From NCBI RefSeq assembly GCF_001514265.1, contig NZ_KQ949011.1, positions 1-34,561 of the forward strand: 34,561 nt of DNA, written 5' to 3'. This DNA is from Streptomyces resistomycificus (GTDB lineage: Bacteria; Actinomycetota; Actinomycetes; Streptomycetales; Streptomycetaceae). Below are positions 26,832 through 34,561 of this stretch, one piece after another (positions within the stretch are counted from its first letter, which is position 1; each line of letters opens with the position of its first letter). The notes under the pieces are model-generated. The model worked only from the letters and a program-made list of their open reading frames with translations. It was not told the DNA's origin and did no database searches. The position numbers and the translations under genes were made by a program.

Positions 26832-28499
26832 GTGTCTTCCGTCTACGCGCGTCACAAGCGCACCACCCTGGCCATCGCCACCGCCGTGGCAGCCGGGGCC
26901 CTCCTCACCACCGGCCTGACCACCGCCTCCGCCCAGACCCCGGCGGACCGCACCGGCACCGCGACGGCCAAGCCCCTCGCCGCGCCCACCACGCTCGCCC
27001 CGGCCACCCGCACCGCGCTGATCCAGAAGCAGCAGGACGCGGCGGCCGGCACCGCACAGGAGATAGGCCTGGGCGCCAAGGAGAAGCTGGTCGTCAGAGA
27101 CGTCGTCAAGGACGCCGACGGCACGGTGCACACCCGCTACGAGCGCACCTACGCGGGCCTGCCCGTCCTCGGCGGCGACCTGGTCGTCCACGAGTCGAAG
27201 GCCGGCGCCACCCAGGGCGTCACCAAGGCGACGAAGGCCACCATCAAGGTCGCCTCGCTCAAGCCCGCGATCGCCGCGGCCAAGGCGGAGAAGCAGGCCC
27301 TGACCGCCGCCGAGTCGGCCGGCTCGGAGAAGACCGAGGCTGACGACGCGCCCCGCAAGGTCGTCTGGGCGGGCAACGGCAGCAAGCCGACCCTCGCCTA
27401 CGAGACGGTCGTCGGCGGCCTCCAGGAGGACGGCACGCCCAACGAGCTGCACGTCATCACCGACGCCGCCACCGGCAAGAAGCTCTTCGAGTACCAGGGC
27501 ATCGAGACCGGCAGCGGCAGCAGCCAGTACTCCGGCACCGTCACCCTCGGCACCTACCTGTCGGGCTCGACGTACCAGCTGTACGACACCGCGCGCGGTG
27601 GCCACAAGACGTACAACAAGGCGCGCAGCACCAGCTCCTCGGCGGGCACGCTGTTCACCGACGCGGACGACAAGTGGGGCACCGGGAGCACCACCACCTC
27701 CTCCACCTCGCAGACCCCGGCCGTCGACGCCGCCTACGGCGCCCAGACCACCTGGGACTTCTACAAGAACACCTTCGGCCGCAGCGGCATCAAGAACGAC
27801 GGCAAGGCCGCCTACTCCCGCGTCCACTACGGCAACGCGTACGTCAACGCCTTCTGGGACGACAGCTGCTTCTGCATGACGTACGGCGACGGCGAGGGCA
27901 ACACCAAGCCGCTCACCTCGCTGGACGTGGCCGGCCACGAGATGACGCACGGCGTCACCTCCAACACGGCGGGCCTGAACTACAGCGGCGAGTCGGGCGG
28001 CCTGAACGAGGCCACCTCCGACATCTTCGGCACGGCGGTCGAGTTCTACGCGGCGAACTCGAGCGACGTCGGTGACTACCTCATCGGCGAGAAGATCGAC
28101 ATCAACGGCGACGGCTCCCCGCTGCGCTACATGGACCAGCCGAGCAAGGACGGCTCGTCGGCCAACTACTGGTCGTCGACGCTGAAGAACCTGGACGTGC
28201 ACTACTCGTCCGGCCCGGCGAACCACTTCTTCTACCTGCTCTCCGAGGGCAGCGGGGCGAAGACCATCAACGGGGTGAGCTACAACTCCCCGACGTCCAA
28301 CGGCTCCACGGTCACCGGGATCGGACGCGCCAAGGCCGTCCAGATCTGGTACAAGGCGCTGACCGAGTACTTCACGTCGACCACCACGTACGCGGGCGCC
28401 CGCACCGGCACCCTGAGCGCGGCGGCGGCGCTGTACGGCTCCACCAGCACCGAGTACAAGGCGGTCGCGGCCGCCTGGTCCGCGGTGAACGTGGGCTAG
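26832..28499 (+). CDS. Secreted thermolysin-like neutral metalloprotease (M4), no P-domain
   Basis: This 555-residue preproenzyme is a tandem paralogue of the preceding protease. It has a signal peptide (HKRTTLAIATAVAAGALLTT), the same propeptide core (KEKLVVRDVVKDADGTVHTRYERTYAGLPVLGGDLVV) and an M4 catalytic domain with zinc ligands His369, His373 (HEMTH) and Glu393 (GLNEATSD). It stops right after the catalytic domain (AAAWSAVNVG), so it lacks the linker and P-domain. The start is GTG 26832 with AAGGAG at 5-nt spacing; frames open further upstream have no such site. Being separated by a strong terminator, it must have its own promoter in the 26610-26820 interval. Confidence 0.94.
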   Translation: MSSVYARHKRTTLAIATAVAAGALLTTGLTTASAQTPADRTGTATAKPLAAPTTLAPATRTALIQKQQDAAAGTAQEIGLGAKEKLVVRDVVKDADGTVHTRYERTYAGLPVLGGDLVVHESKAGATQGVTKATKATIKVASLKPAIAAAKAEKQALTAAESAGSEKTEADDAPRKVVWAGNGSKPTLAYETVVGGLQEDGTPNELHVITDAATGKKLFEYQGIETGSGSSQYSGTVTLGTYLSGSTYQLYDTARGGHKTYNKARSTSSSAGTLFTDADDKWGTGSTTTSSTSQTPAVDAAYGAQTTWDFYKNTFGRSGIKNDGKAAYSRVHYGNAYVNAFWDDSCFCMTYGDGEGNTKPLTSLDVAGHEMTHGVTSNTAGLNYSGESGGLNEATSDIFGTAVEFYAANSSDVGDYLIGEKIDINGDGSPLRYMDQPSKDGSSANYWSSTLKNLDVHYSSGPANHFFYLLSEGSGAKTINGVSYNSPTSNGSTVTGIGRAKAVQIWYKALTEYFTSTTTYAGARTGTLSAAAALYGSTSTEYKAVAAAWSAVNVG

Positions 28500-28522
28500 C
28501 CGTATCGCGGTGAGGGTTTGAC

Positions 28523-28561
28523 GGGCGGCACCCGGGACGAAGGCATTCCGGGGTGCCGCCC
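28523..28561 (+). terminator. Terminator hairpin after the second M4 protease gene
   Basis: GGGCGGCACCC (28523-28533) pairs perfectly with GGGTGCCGCCC (28551-28561), with extra inner pairing in the loop. It sits 23 nt after the stop. The following TACTCTT overlaps a possible -10 for the next gene. Confidence 0.8.
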
Positions 28562-28574
28562 TACTCTTGGGCCC

Positions 28575-29093
28575 ATGTCTTCGAAGGCCTTCACGTACGA
28601 CGACGTCGGCGCGACCCGACGGAGCGGGTTCTGCCCGCCCGGCTTCCATCCCCTGCACGTCCGCTCCCGCCTGGGTGAGGGCGAGGAAGTCTTCCGCCGG
28701 GCCTCCGAGGCGGTCCTGACCTGGGAGATGCACCGCGAGCTGGGCGTCGGCATAGAGGCGAGCGCGAACCGGGCCGCCCCCGAGGTCGACGTCACCGTCA
28801 CCCTGGCCGGCCTGATCAAGGCCCCCTGCCGCGTGGTGTGGACCGTCGAGGAACACCGCCGGGCCGGCTGGGCCTACGGCACGCTGACGGGCCACCCCGA
28901 GTGCGGCGAGGAGTCCTTCATCGTGGACCGGACCGGCGACGGCACGGTCTGGCTGACGATCTCCGCGTTCAGCCGCGGCGCCAAGTGGTACTCCCGAGCG
29001 GGCGGCCCCGCGACCCGGGGCCTGCAGCACGCGTACGCCCGACGGTGCGGGGCGGTGCTGCGCCGCCTGTGCGCGCCGGTCGAGAAGGTCTGA
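28575..29093 (+). CDS. DUF1990 family protein
   Basis: The 172-residue protein matches the DUF1990 family: TYDDVGATR near the N-terminus, FRRASEAVLTWEMHRELGV, then APCRVVWTVEEHRRAGWAYGTLTGHPECGEESFIV and a C-terminal WYSRAGGPATRGLQHAYARRCGAVLRR. The family is common in actinobacteria and plants and has no established biochemical function. No signal peptide or membrane segment is present. ATG 28575 has no ribosome site, but a TACTCT hexamer (28562-28567) ends 7 nt upstream, so a leaderless mRNA is possible; no -35 is evident. Confidence 0.9.
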   Translation: MSSKAFTYDDVGATRRSGFCPPGFHPLHVRSRLGEGEEVFRRASEAVLTWEMHRELGVGIEASANRAAPEVDVTVTLAGLIKAPCRVVWTVEEHRRAGWAYGTLTGHPECGEESFIVDRTGDGTVWLTISAFSRGAKWYSRAGGPATRGLQHAYARRCGAVLRRLCAPVEKV

Positions 29094-29640
29094 CCACCAC
29101 GCCACCGCGCCACGACCGACGCACGGGTCACTGCCACGCATCCACCCCGGAACACCGGTCGGCGACCCCGCCCCGAGGCCCGGTTCAGCACCCTGGCCCG
29201 CCGCCCGAACACCGACGCGGCGAGCCCAACCCTCACCACCCGGCACGTCGGCCACGGGCCCGCTCCCACCACTCGGCGACCGGCCCCGTCCCCCGGCACA
29301 CCGGACCGGCGTTCCGCCTCCCCGCCGAGGCACGGGACCCGAACGCACCCATCGGCACACCGGACCGGCGTTCCGTCTCCCGCCCGAGGCACGGGACAAG
29401 AACCACACGCCCTGCCCGGCACACCGGGTCAGCGGCCCGCCGCCCCCGCCGCGCCCGGAACACCGACGCGACAAGCCCAGCCCCCTCACCACCCGGCAGG
29501 CCGGCCGACGTGCCCGCTCCCACCACGGCACGCCGGACCAGCACCTCACTTGACCGGCCGGCGCGCCGGGATCGGATACCTCACCGCCCGGCACGCCGGA
29601 TCGGTGAACCCGCCCCCGCCGTCCGGCGCACCGGCGGTAC
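29094..29640. repeat. Non-coding, repeat-rich gap between convergent genes
   Basis: This 547-bp interval lies between the stops of the DUF1990 gene (+) and glgP (-). Its open frames encode only Pro/Arg/Thr-rich low-complexity peptides. GGCAC(A/G)CCGG-like 10-mers begin at 29242, 29295, 29354, 29418, 29495, 29527, 29560, 29590 and 29625, with one or two changes in some. A 51-bp unit at 29294-29344 recurs at 29353-29403 with about 46 matches. A longer segment of about 87 bp at 29196-29282 recurs imperfectly at 29447-29536. No gene is supported here. Confidence 0.85.
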
Positions 29641-32259
29641 TCACCGCATCAGGACCCCCGCCGCCTCCACCACGTCCTCCGACGGCAGGGCCACCAGGCC
29701 CAGTTCCGTACCGGTCGCCAGGAGACGGTGGGCGGGGAGGATGCGGACCGTGTAGCCGTACGGGCCGGTGCGGTCCAGGGAGAGTGGGCCCTCGTACACC
29801 CAGCGGCCCTCCGGGTCCGGGCCGCCCGCCGCCTTCAGCGGGACCGTCACGGCGTCCGTGATGCGGTCCTCCTCGTCCACCCGGCCGGAGACCGCCTGCA
29901 CCTCGACGTCCTCGGGGGCGAGGCCGCCGAGGCCGACCCGTACCCGCAGCCCGAGGGTCGTACCGAGTTCGGCGGTGGCTGTCGTCGCGGTCGTCTCGAC
30001 GTGGTCGACGGTCACCCCGTGCCAGGCCGAGCGCAGCCGGGACTTCCACTCCGCCAGTTCACGCGCGGCGTCCGGGGTCATCGTGCGGTGGGCGTGCGCG
30101 GCCGGGGCGTACAGCCGCTCGACGTACTCGCGGACCATCCGGCCGGCCAGCACCTTCGGGCCGAGCAGGGTGAGGGTCTGGCGGACCATCTCGATCCAGC
30201 GGTCGGGCAGGCCGCCCTGCCCACGCTCGTAGAAGCGCGGGGTCACCCGCTGTTCGAGCAGGTCGTAGAGCGCCGCGGCCTCTATGTCGTCGCGACGGTC
30301 GGGATCGGTGCCCGCACCGTCCGCGGTGGGCACCGCCCAGCCGAAGTCGGGCTGGAACCACTCGTCCCACCAGCCGTCCAGCACGGAGAGGTTGAGGCAG
30401 CCGTTGAGCGCGGCCTTCATCCCGGACGTGCCACAGGCCTCCAGCGGCCGCAGCGGGTTGTTCAGCCAGATGTCACAGCCCGGGTAGAGCTTCTGCGCCA
30501 TCGCCATGCCGTAGTCCGGCAGGAACACGATCCGGTGCCGCACCCGCGGATCGTCCGCGAACCGCACCAGCTCCTGTACCAGCCGCTTCCCGCCGTCGTC
30601 CGCCGGATGCGCCTTGCCCGCGACCACGATCTGGATCGGCCGCTGAGGGTGCAGCAGCAGGTCCATCAGCCGGTCGCGGTCGCGCAGCATCAGCGTGAGC
30701 CGCTTGTACGACGGCACCCGCCGCGCGAACCCGATGGTGAGGACGTCCGGGTCGAGCACACCGTCGACCCAGCCCAACTCGGCCGTGGCGGCCCCGCGCT
30801 GCCGCCACGAGGCGCGCAGCCGGTCCCGTACCTCCGTCACCAACTGCTCGCGCAGGTCGCGGCGCAGCTCCCAGATGTCCTGGTCGGGGATGTCCGCGAC
30901 CGCGTCCCAGCGCTCGGAGCCGCCCACGGTCATGGCGTCCTCGGTGCGCTGGGCGCCGATCTGCCGGGCGCCGAGCCGGAAGACCTCCGGGGCCACCCAG
31001 GTCGGGGCGTGCACCCCGTTGGTCACGGAGGTGATCGGCACCTCCTCCGGGTCGAATCCCGGCCACAGCCCGGAGAACATATCCCGGCTGACCGCGCCGT
31101 GCAGCAGGGAGACGCCGTTGGCGCGCTGGGCCAGGCGCAGGCCCATCACGGCCATGTTGAAGAGGTTGGGTTCGCCGGACGGGTAGGTCTCCATGCCCAG
31201 TTGCAGGACCCGGCCGACGTCGATGCCCGGAAGTTCGGCGTCGGGGCCGAAGTGCCGGGCGACCAGCTCGCGGTCGAAGCGGTCGATGCCGGCCGGCACG
31301 GGGGTGTGGGTGGTGAAGACGGTCCCGGCCCGGACCGCTTCCAGCGCGGAGTCGAAGTCCAGCCCCTCGGCGCACAGCTCGGCGATCCGCTCCAGCCCGA
31401 GGAAACCGGCGTGGCCCTCGTTGGTGTGGAAGACCTCGGGTCCGGCGTGGCCGGTCAGCCGGCAGTACGTCCGTACGGCCCGCACTCCTCCTATGCCCAG
31501 GAGCATCTCCTGGAGCAGCCGGTGCTCGCTGCCGCCGCCGTAGAGCCGGTCGGTCACCCCGCGTTCGCCGAGGTCGTTCTCCTCGACGTCCGAGTCCAGC
31601 ATCAGCAGCGGCACGCGGCCGACCTGGGCCAGCCAGATCCGGGCGTGCAGCTGCCGGCCGCCGGGCAGGGCCAGGGAGACCGAGGCGGGGGTGCCGTCGG
31701 GCTCCCTCAGCTGGGCGACGGGCAGTTCGTTCGGGTCGAGCACCGGGTAGTGCTCCTGCTGCCAGCCGTCCCGGGACAGGGACTGGCGGAAGTAGCCGTG
31801 CCGGTAGAGCAGTCCGACACCGATCAGCGGCACCCCGAGGTCGCTGGCCGCCTTCAGATGGTCGCCGGCGAGGATGCCGAGGCCGCCGGAGTACTGGGGC
31901 AGGGCGGCCGTGACGCCGAACTCGGGCGAGAAGTAGGCGACGGCCGCGGGCAGCCCGGCCGACTGCTCCTGGTACCAGCGGGCGCCGGTGACGTAGTCCT
32001 TCAGATCGGCGGCGGCAGCGGTGAGCCGGCTCACGAAGCCGGGGTCGCCGGCCAGTTCCGTGAGCCGCTCGGGTGGCACGCTGCCGAGCAGCCGTACCGG
32101 GTCACAGCCCGCGGCGGCCCAGCGCCCGGGATCGACGGACCGGAAGAGATCGCGGGTCTCCGCATGCCAGGACCAGCGCAGGTTGCGCGCGAGGTCGCTC
32201 AGCGGGTGGAGGGGTTCGGGGAGCACGGGTCGGACGGTGAATCGACGGATCGCCTTCAC
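29641..32259 (-). CDS. glgP: Alpha-glucan (glycogen) phosphorylase, GT35
   Basis: GlgP releases glucose-1-phosphate from the non-reducing ends of glycogen, using pyridoxal phosphate. The 872-residue protein is of the actinobacterial long type, with an N-terminal DUF3417-like region (FTVRPVLPEPLHPLSDLARNLRWSWHAET) and then AYFSPEFGVTAALPQYSGGLGILAGDHLKAASDLG. The PLP-binding lysine is Lys615 in EACGTSGMKAALNGCLN. FHTNEGHAGFLGLERI and TNGVHAPTW are further family motifs. GTG 32259 was chosen over an upstream ATG because GAGGTGG lies in front and the conserved KAIRRFTVRP begins there. A C-terminal beta-rich stretch of about 170 residues follows the catalytic core. It is divergent from the subtilisin gene and lies near glgE, as in the glycogen/trehalose cluster of S. 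coelicolor. Confidence 0.95.
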   Translation of the reverse strand: MKAIRRFTVRPVLPEPLHPLSDLARNLRWSWHAETRDLFRSVDPGRWAAAGCDPVRLLGSVPPERLTELAGDPGFVSRLTAAAADLKDYVTGARWYQEQSAGLPAAVAYFSPEFGVTAALPQYSGGLGILAGDHLKAASDLGVPLIGVGLLYRHGYFRQSLSRDGWQQEHYPVLDPNELPVAQLREPDGTPASVSLALPGGRQLHARIWLAQVGRVPLLMLDSDVEENDLGERGVTDRLYGGGSEHRLLQEMLLGIGGVRAVRTYCRLTGHAGPEVFHTNEGHAGFLGLERIAELCAEGLDFDSALEAVRAGTVFTTHTPVPAGIDRFDRELVARHFGPDAELPGIDVGRVLQLGMETYPSGEPNLFNMAVMGLRLAQRANGVSLLHGAVSRDMFSGLWPGFDPEEVPITSVTNGVHAPTWVAPEVFRLGARQIGAQRTEDAMTVGGSERWDAVADIPDQDIWELRRDLREQLVTEVRDRLRASWRQRGAATAELGWVDGVLDPDVLTIGFARRVPSYKRLTLMLRDRDRLMDLLLHPQRPIQIVVAGKAHPADDGGKRLVQELVRFADDPRVRHRIVFLPDYGMAMAQKLYPGCDIWLNNPLRPLEACGTSGMKAALNGCLNLSVLDGWWDEWFQPDFGWAVPTADGAGTDPDRRDDIEAAALYDLLEQRVTPRFYERGQGGLPDRWIEMVRQTLTLLGPKVLAGRMVREYVERLYAPAAHAHRTMTPDAARELAEWKSRLRSAWHGVTVDHVETTATTATAELGTTLGLRVRVGLGGLAPEDVEVQAVSGRVDEEDRITDAVTVPLKAAGGPDPEGRWVYEGPLSLDRTGPYGYTVRILPAHRLLATGTELGLVALPSEDVVEAAGVLMR

Positions 32260-32287
32260 TAGCCACCTCAAGCGGGCGTAAGGAAGA

Positions 32288-32309
32288 GGACGCACGGCGG
32301 TGTGCGTCC
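32288..32309 (-). promoter_or_regulatory. Stem-loop in the probable glgP leader
   Basis: Perfect 8-bp stem GGACGCAC (32288-32295) with GTGCGTCC (32302-32309) and a 6-nt loop. It lies about 30-50 nt upstream of the glgP start on the - strand. It may be a leader hairpin or operator; nothing proves a role. Confidence 0.4.
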
Positions 32310-32350
32310 CGTCGTCAGCTTCGAAGGTATAGGGGACGGGGCCCTCTCAA

Positions 32351-32369
32351 CCACGGCGCCTTGCCGTGG
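32351..32369. promoter_or_regulatory. Inverted repeat between divergent glgP and protease genes
   Basis: CCACGGC (32351-32357) and GCCGTGG (32363-32369) form a 7-bp dyad with a 5-nt spacer in the 288-nt gap between the two divergent genes. The position suits an operator, but the dyad is short for such GC-rich DNA. Confidence 0.35.
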
Positions 32370-32547
32370 GTACGGATCCGGTCACATCCGGCGGCCTCGA
32401 CCCTATTTGGCCGATTCAGCCCCCGTAGGCGTCCTTGTCGTCCTTCGCACCGCACGAGAGGCTGCCCAGTGGCGTACCGGCCCGAGGAGCCGCGCACGCG
32501 GCGAACCCCGGCTGCCGTACGTCGAGTTGAGGAGGGGGTACACAGCC

Positions 32548-33747
32548 ATGGCACGGACGCGAACACGGCGTCTGCGCGTGGCGGGGGGCCTGACCGCGGC
32601 GACCTGTGCCGCGGCTCTTTCGGCCGTCACCCTGCCCGCGCACGCCGTACCGGAGGGGCGGATACTCGGCGCCGGACAGCCCGGATCCGTCGGCGGAAGT
32701 TACCTGGTGACACTCAAGGGGGCGACCAAGGCACCCTCGGCGGCCGGAAAGGACCTCGCCGAGAAGTACGGGGCGAGAATCAGCCATACCTACGACACCG
32801 TGTTGAACGGCTACGCCGTCCGCGCGAACGAGAGACAGGCCAGGCTGCTCGCGGCGGACCCGGGCGTCGCCTCGGTCACCCAGGACACCCGGGTGACCCT
32901 GGACCACGTCCAGAAGAACCCTCCGTCCTGGGGCCTGGACCGGGTCGACCAGGCGAACCGTCCGCTCGACAGGCGCTACACCTCGCCTGACTCCGCGGGG
33001 GCGGGAGTCACGGCCTACGTGATCGACACCGGCATCCGGACCGGCCACAGGGACTTCGCCGGCCGGGCGAGCCACGGCTGGGACTTCGTCGGCGGTGACA
33101 GGAGCGCGGGCGACGGCAACGGCCACGGCACCCATGTCGCCGGCACGATCGCCGGTTCCCGGTACGGCGTCGCCAAGAAGGCCAAGGTCGTGGCGGTGCG
33201 CGTCCTCGACAACGCGGGCGCGGGGACGACCGCGCAGGTCATCGCCGGGATCGACTGGGTCACCAGGAACGCCAGGAAACCGGCGGTCGCCAACCTCAGC
33301 CTGGGCGGCTACCACAACGCCCAACTGGACGCCGCGGTACGCAACTCCATCGCGTCCGGTGTGACGTACACGGTCGCCGCGGGCAACGACGGGATGCCGG
33401 CCTCGCTCTACTCGCCCGCGCACGTACGGGAGGCGATCACGGTCGGCGCGACCGACGGGAAGGACACCAGGGCGAGCTTCTCCAACCACGGCCCCGCCCT
33501 GGACCTGTTCGCGCCAGGTGTCTCCATCACCTCGGCGTCCCACCGCGCCGACACCGCCGTCGTCACCTCCTCCGGTACGTCGATGGCGTCACCGCACGCG
33601 GCGGGCGCGGCCGCGCTCTACCTCGCGGACCACAGGAAGGCCACTCCCGCCCAGGTCGGCAAGGCACTTGTCGCCCAGTCCGGATCCGGGAAGGTCTCCG
33701 GGCGGGGGCCCGGGTCACCGGACAAACTGCTGCGGGTGCCACGCTGA
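32548..33747 (+). CDS. Secreted subtilisin-like serine protease (S8, proteinase K-type)
   Basis: The 399-residue preproenzyme has a signal peptide ending near AHA (residues about 1-32), an I9 inhibitor propeptide (SYLVTLKGATK to VASVTQDTRVTL), then the catalytic domain from about residue 120. The triad is Asp160 (VIDTGI), His193 (GHGTHVAG) and Ser345 (GTSMASPHAAG), with AAGND providing the oxyanion asparagine. There is no C-terminal extension. ATG 32548 follows a strong GAGGAGGGGG ribosome site; the open frame upstream is not needed. It sits alone between glgP and glgE, with its own terminator, so it is probably a single-gene unit. It should be an extracellular broad-specificity protease. Confidence 0.95.
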   Translation: MARTRTRRLRVAGGLTAATCAAALSAVTLPAHAVPEGRILGAGQPGSVGGSYLVTLKGATKAPSAAGKDLAEKYGARISHTYDTVLNGYAVRANERQARLLAADPGVASVTQDTRVTLDHVQKNPPSWGLDRVDQANRPLDRRYTSPDSAGAGVTAYVIDTGIRTGHRDFAGRASHGWDFVGGDRSAGDGNGHGTHVAGTIAGSRYGVAKKAKVVAVRVLDNAGAGTTAQVIAGIDWVTRNARKPAVANLSLGGYHNAQLDAAVRNSIASGVTYTVAAGNDGMPASLYSPAHVREAITVGATDGKDTRASFSNHGPALDLFAPGVSITSASHRADTAVVTSSGTSMASPHAAGAAALYLADHRKATPAQVGKALVAQSGSGKVSGRGPGSPDKLLRVPR

Positions 33748-33764
33748 GAGGGGCTGCCTGCGGC

Positions 33765-33795
33765 ACCGGCCCCGTTCGGCCTGAACGGGGCCGGT
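33765..33795 (+). terminator. Terminator after the subtilisin gene
   Basis: Perfect 13-bp stem ACCGGCCCCGTTC (33765-33777) with GAACGGGGCCGGT (33783-33795), loop GGCCT. It lies 17 nt after the stop and separates the protease from glgE. Confidence 0.9.
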
Positions 33796-33841
33796 CCTGT
33801 GTGCAGATATACGGGTGAGTAGTTAAGAACGTGCCGGATTG

Positions 33842-33860
33842 CCCACCCGAATAGGGTGGG
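33842..33860. promoter_or_regulatory. Inverted repeat upstream of glgE
   Basis: CCCACCC (33842-33848) and GGGTGGG (33854-33860) form a perfect 7-bp dyad with spacer GAATA, about 105 nt upstream of the glgE start. A TAGGGT -10-like hexamer overlaps it. An operator or leader hairpin is possible. Confidence 0.4.
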
Positions 33861-33964
33861 AAGGCTCCTCCGGTACACCCCTCAGGAAGACCACAGGGAC
33901 ACCACGCAGGACCCACCTCCCCACAGCCATCCGCCCACCCACGTTGACGCGGACAGGAGCGGTC

Positions 33965-34561
33965 ATGCCCGCCACGCACCACTCGTCAGCACCCCCGACA
34001 CCGAGCACCGACGCAGCACCCCTGCGCCCGGCCGCCGGCCCACCGGCCCCGGAGCCACCCTCCGCGGGCGACACCGCCGACGGCATCGGACGCATACCCG
34101 TCCTCGACGTCCGTCCGGTCGTCCGGAACGGGCGAAGGCCCGCCAAGGCCGTCACCGGCGAGACGTTCGAGATATCGGCCACCGTCTTCCGCGAAGGCCA
34201 CGACGCCGTCGCCGCCAACGTCGTCCTGACCGACCCGGACGGCCGGCCCGGCCCGTGGACGCCGATGCGGGAACTGGCCCCCGGCACCGACCGCTGGGGC
34301 GCGGAGGTCACCGCCGGCGCCCCGGGCCACTGGACGTACACCGTGGAGGCCTGGGGCGACCCGGTGGCCACCTGGCGGCACCACGCCCGGATCAAGATCC
34401 CGGCCGGCATGGACACGGAACTGGTCCTGGAGGAGGGCGCCCGACTGTACGAGCGGGCCGCCGCCGACGTGCCCAAGAAGGGCAAACGGCAGGTCCTGCT
34501 CACCGCCGCCGAGACCCTGCGCGACGAGACGCGCCCTGCGGCGACGCGGCTGGCGGCGGCG
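33965..34561 (+). CDS. glgE: GlgE, maltose-1-phosphate maltosyltransferase, N-terminal part (cut by window edge)
   Basis: GlgE transfers maltosyl units from alpha-maltose-1-phosphate to alpha-1,4-glucan chains in the trehalose-to-glucan pathway. Only the first 199 codons are present; the gene runs off the right edge. After a Pro/Ala/Ser-rich tail of about 40 residues the sequence reads IGRIPVLDVRPVVRNGRRPAKAVTGETFEISATVFREGHD and DRWGAEVTAGAPGHWTYTVEAWGDPVATWRHHARIKI. This is the N-terminal beta-sandwich of GlgE, followed by the helical insertion start (EEGARLYERAA). ATG 33965 has an AGGAG ribosome site. In S. coelicolor treS, pep2 and glgB follow glgE, so they are expected beyond the edge. 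Confidence 0.92.
   Translation, partial: MPATHHSSAPPTPSTDAAPLRPAAGPPAPEPPSAGDTADGIGRIPVLDVRPVVRNGRRPAKAVTGETFEISATVFREGHDAVAANVVLTDPDGRPGPWTPMRELAPGTDRWGAEVTAGAPGHWTYTVEAWGDPVATWRHHARIKIPAGMDTELVLEEGARLYERAAADVPKKGKRQVLLTAAETLRDETRPAATRLAAA

Noticed and set aside
26751..29594. A long - strand open frame opposite the second M4 protease and DUF1990 genes
   Set aside because: It is antisense to a clear protease and continues into the repeat region; its composition is low-complexity and no family is visible.
29242..29634. Possible CRISPR array
   Set aside because: The repeated unit is only about 10 bp and degenerate, spacing varies from 30 to 77 bp, and no cas gene is present.
29094..29640. Possible coding sequence in the repeat-rich gap
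   Set aside because: All frames give Pro/Arg/Thr-rich low-complexity peptides without ribosome sites.

Overview
The window is a high-GC actinobacterial chromosome segment, almost certainly Streptomyces. Third codon positions are nearly all G or C, GTG and TTG starts are common, lipoprotein and twin-arginine signals abound, and one gene carries a TTA leucine codon. The gene order (sdaA, EF-hand protein, two L,D-transpeptidases, glgX, paired ABC exporters, M4 protease, glgP, glgE) fits the core arm of a Streptomyces chromosome as I remember it from S. coelicolor. No tRNA, rRNA, insertion sequence, prophage or CRISPR array was found.

Layout, left to right. (1) 1-2,700: the tail of an upstream gene, an inter-gene hairpin, L-serine dehydratase sdaA, a GH25 lysozyme-like protein and a MOSC-domain protein, all on +. 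(2) 2,700-4,055: a terminator shared by convergent genes, a small two-EF-hand protein, a small gene with a likely frameshift, and a divergent GNAT acetyltransferase. (3) 4,022-10,400, all on -: a polysaccharide-deacetylase-like protein translationally coupled to a beta-propeller lipoprotein, an anti-sigma-type ATPase with a TTA codon, a crotonase, and two tandem L,D-transpeptidase lipoproteins. (4) 10,554-16,763 on +: glycogen debranching enzyme glgX, a Tat-exported sulfatase, and a 781-residue CHAT protease with a probable SPFH-like N-terminus. (5) 16,951-24,211 on +: four ABC half-exporters in one tight operon, forming two asymmetric heterodimers. (6) 24,481-29,093 on +: two tandem secreted thermolysin-like (M4) proteases, only one with a P-domain, then a DUF1990 protein. 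(7) 29,094-29,640: a repeat-rich non-coding gap. (8) 29,641-34,561: alpha-glucan phosphorylase glgP on -, a secreted subtilisin on +, and the start of glgE on +.

Themes. GlgX, GlgP and GlgE are three enzymes of alpha-glucan turnover, which in streptomycetes feeds the trehalose/maltose-1-phosphate (GlgE) pathway. The L,D-transpeptidases, deacetylase-like protein and GH25 protein point to cell-envelope work. Three secreted proteases and a sulfatase suit a soil saprophyte.

The least ordinary items are the SPFH-like/Ig-like/CHAT fusion protein with a perfect 30-bp tandem duplication over its stop codon; the ABC pair in which one subunit has lost Walker A, Walker B Asp and H-loop while its partner has lost the signature motif; the TTA codon in the anti-sigma-like gene; the repeat family between DUF1990 and glgP; and the putative frameshift near 3,076.
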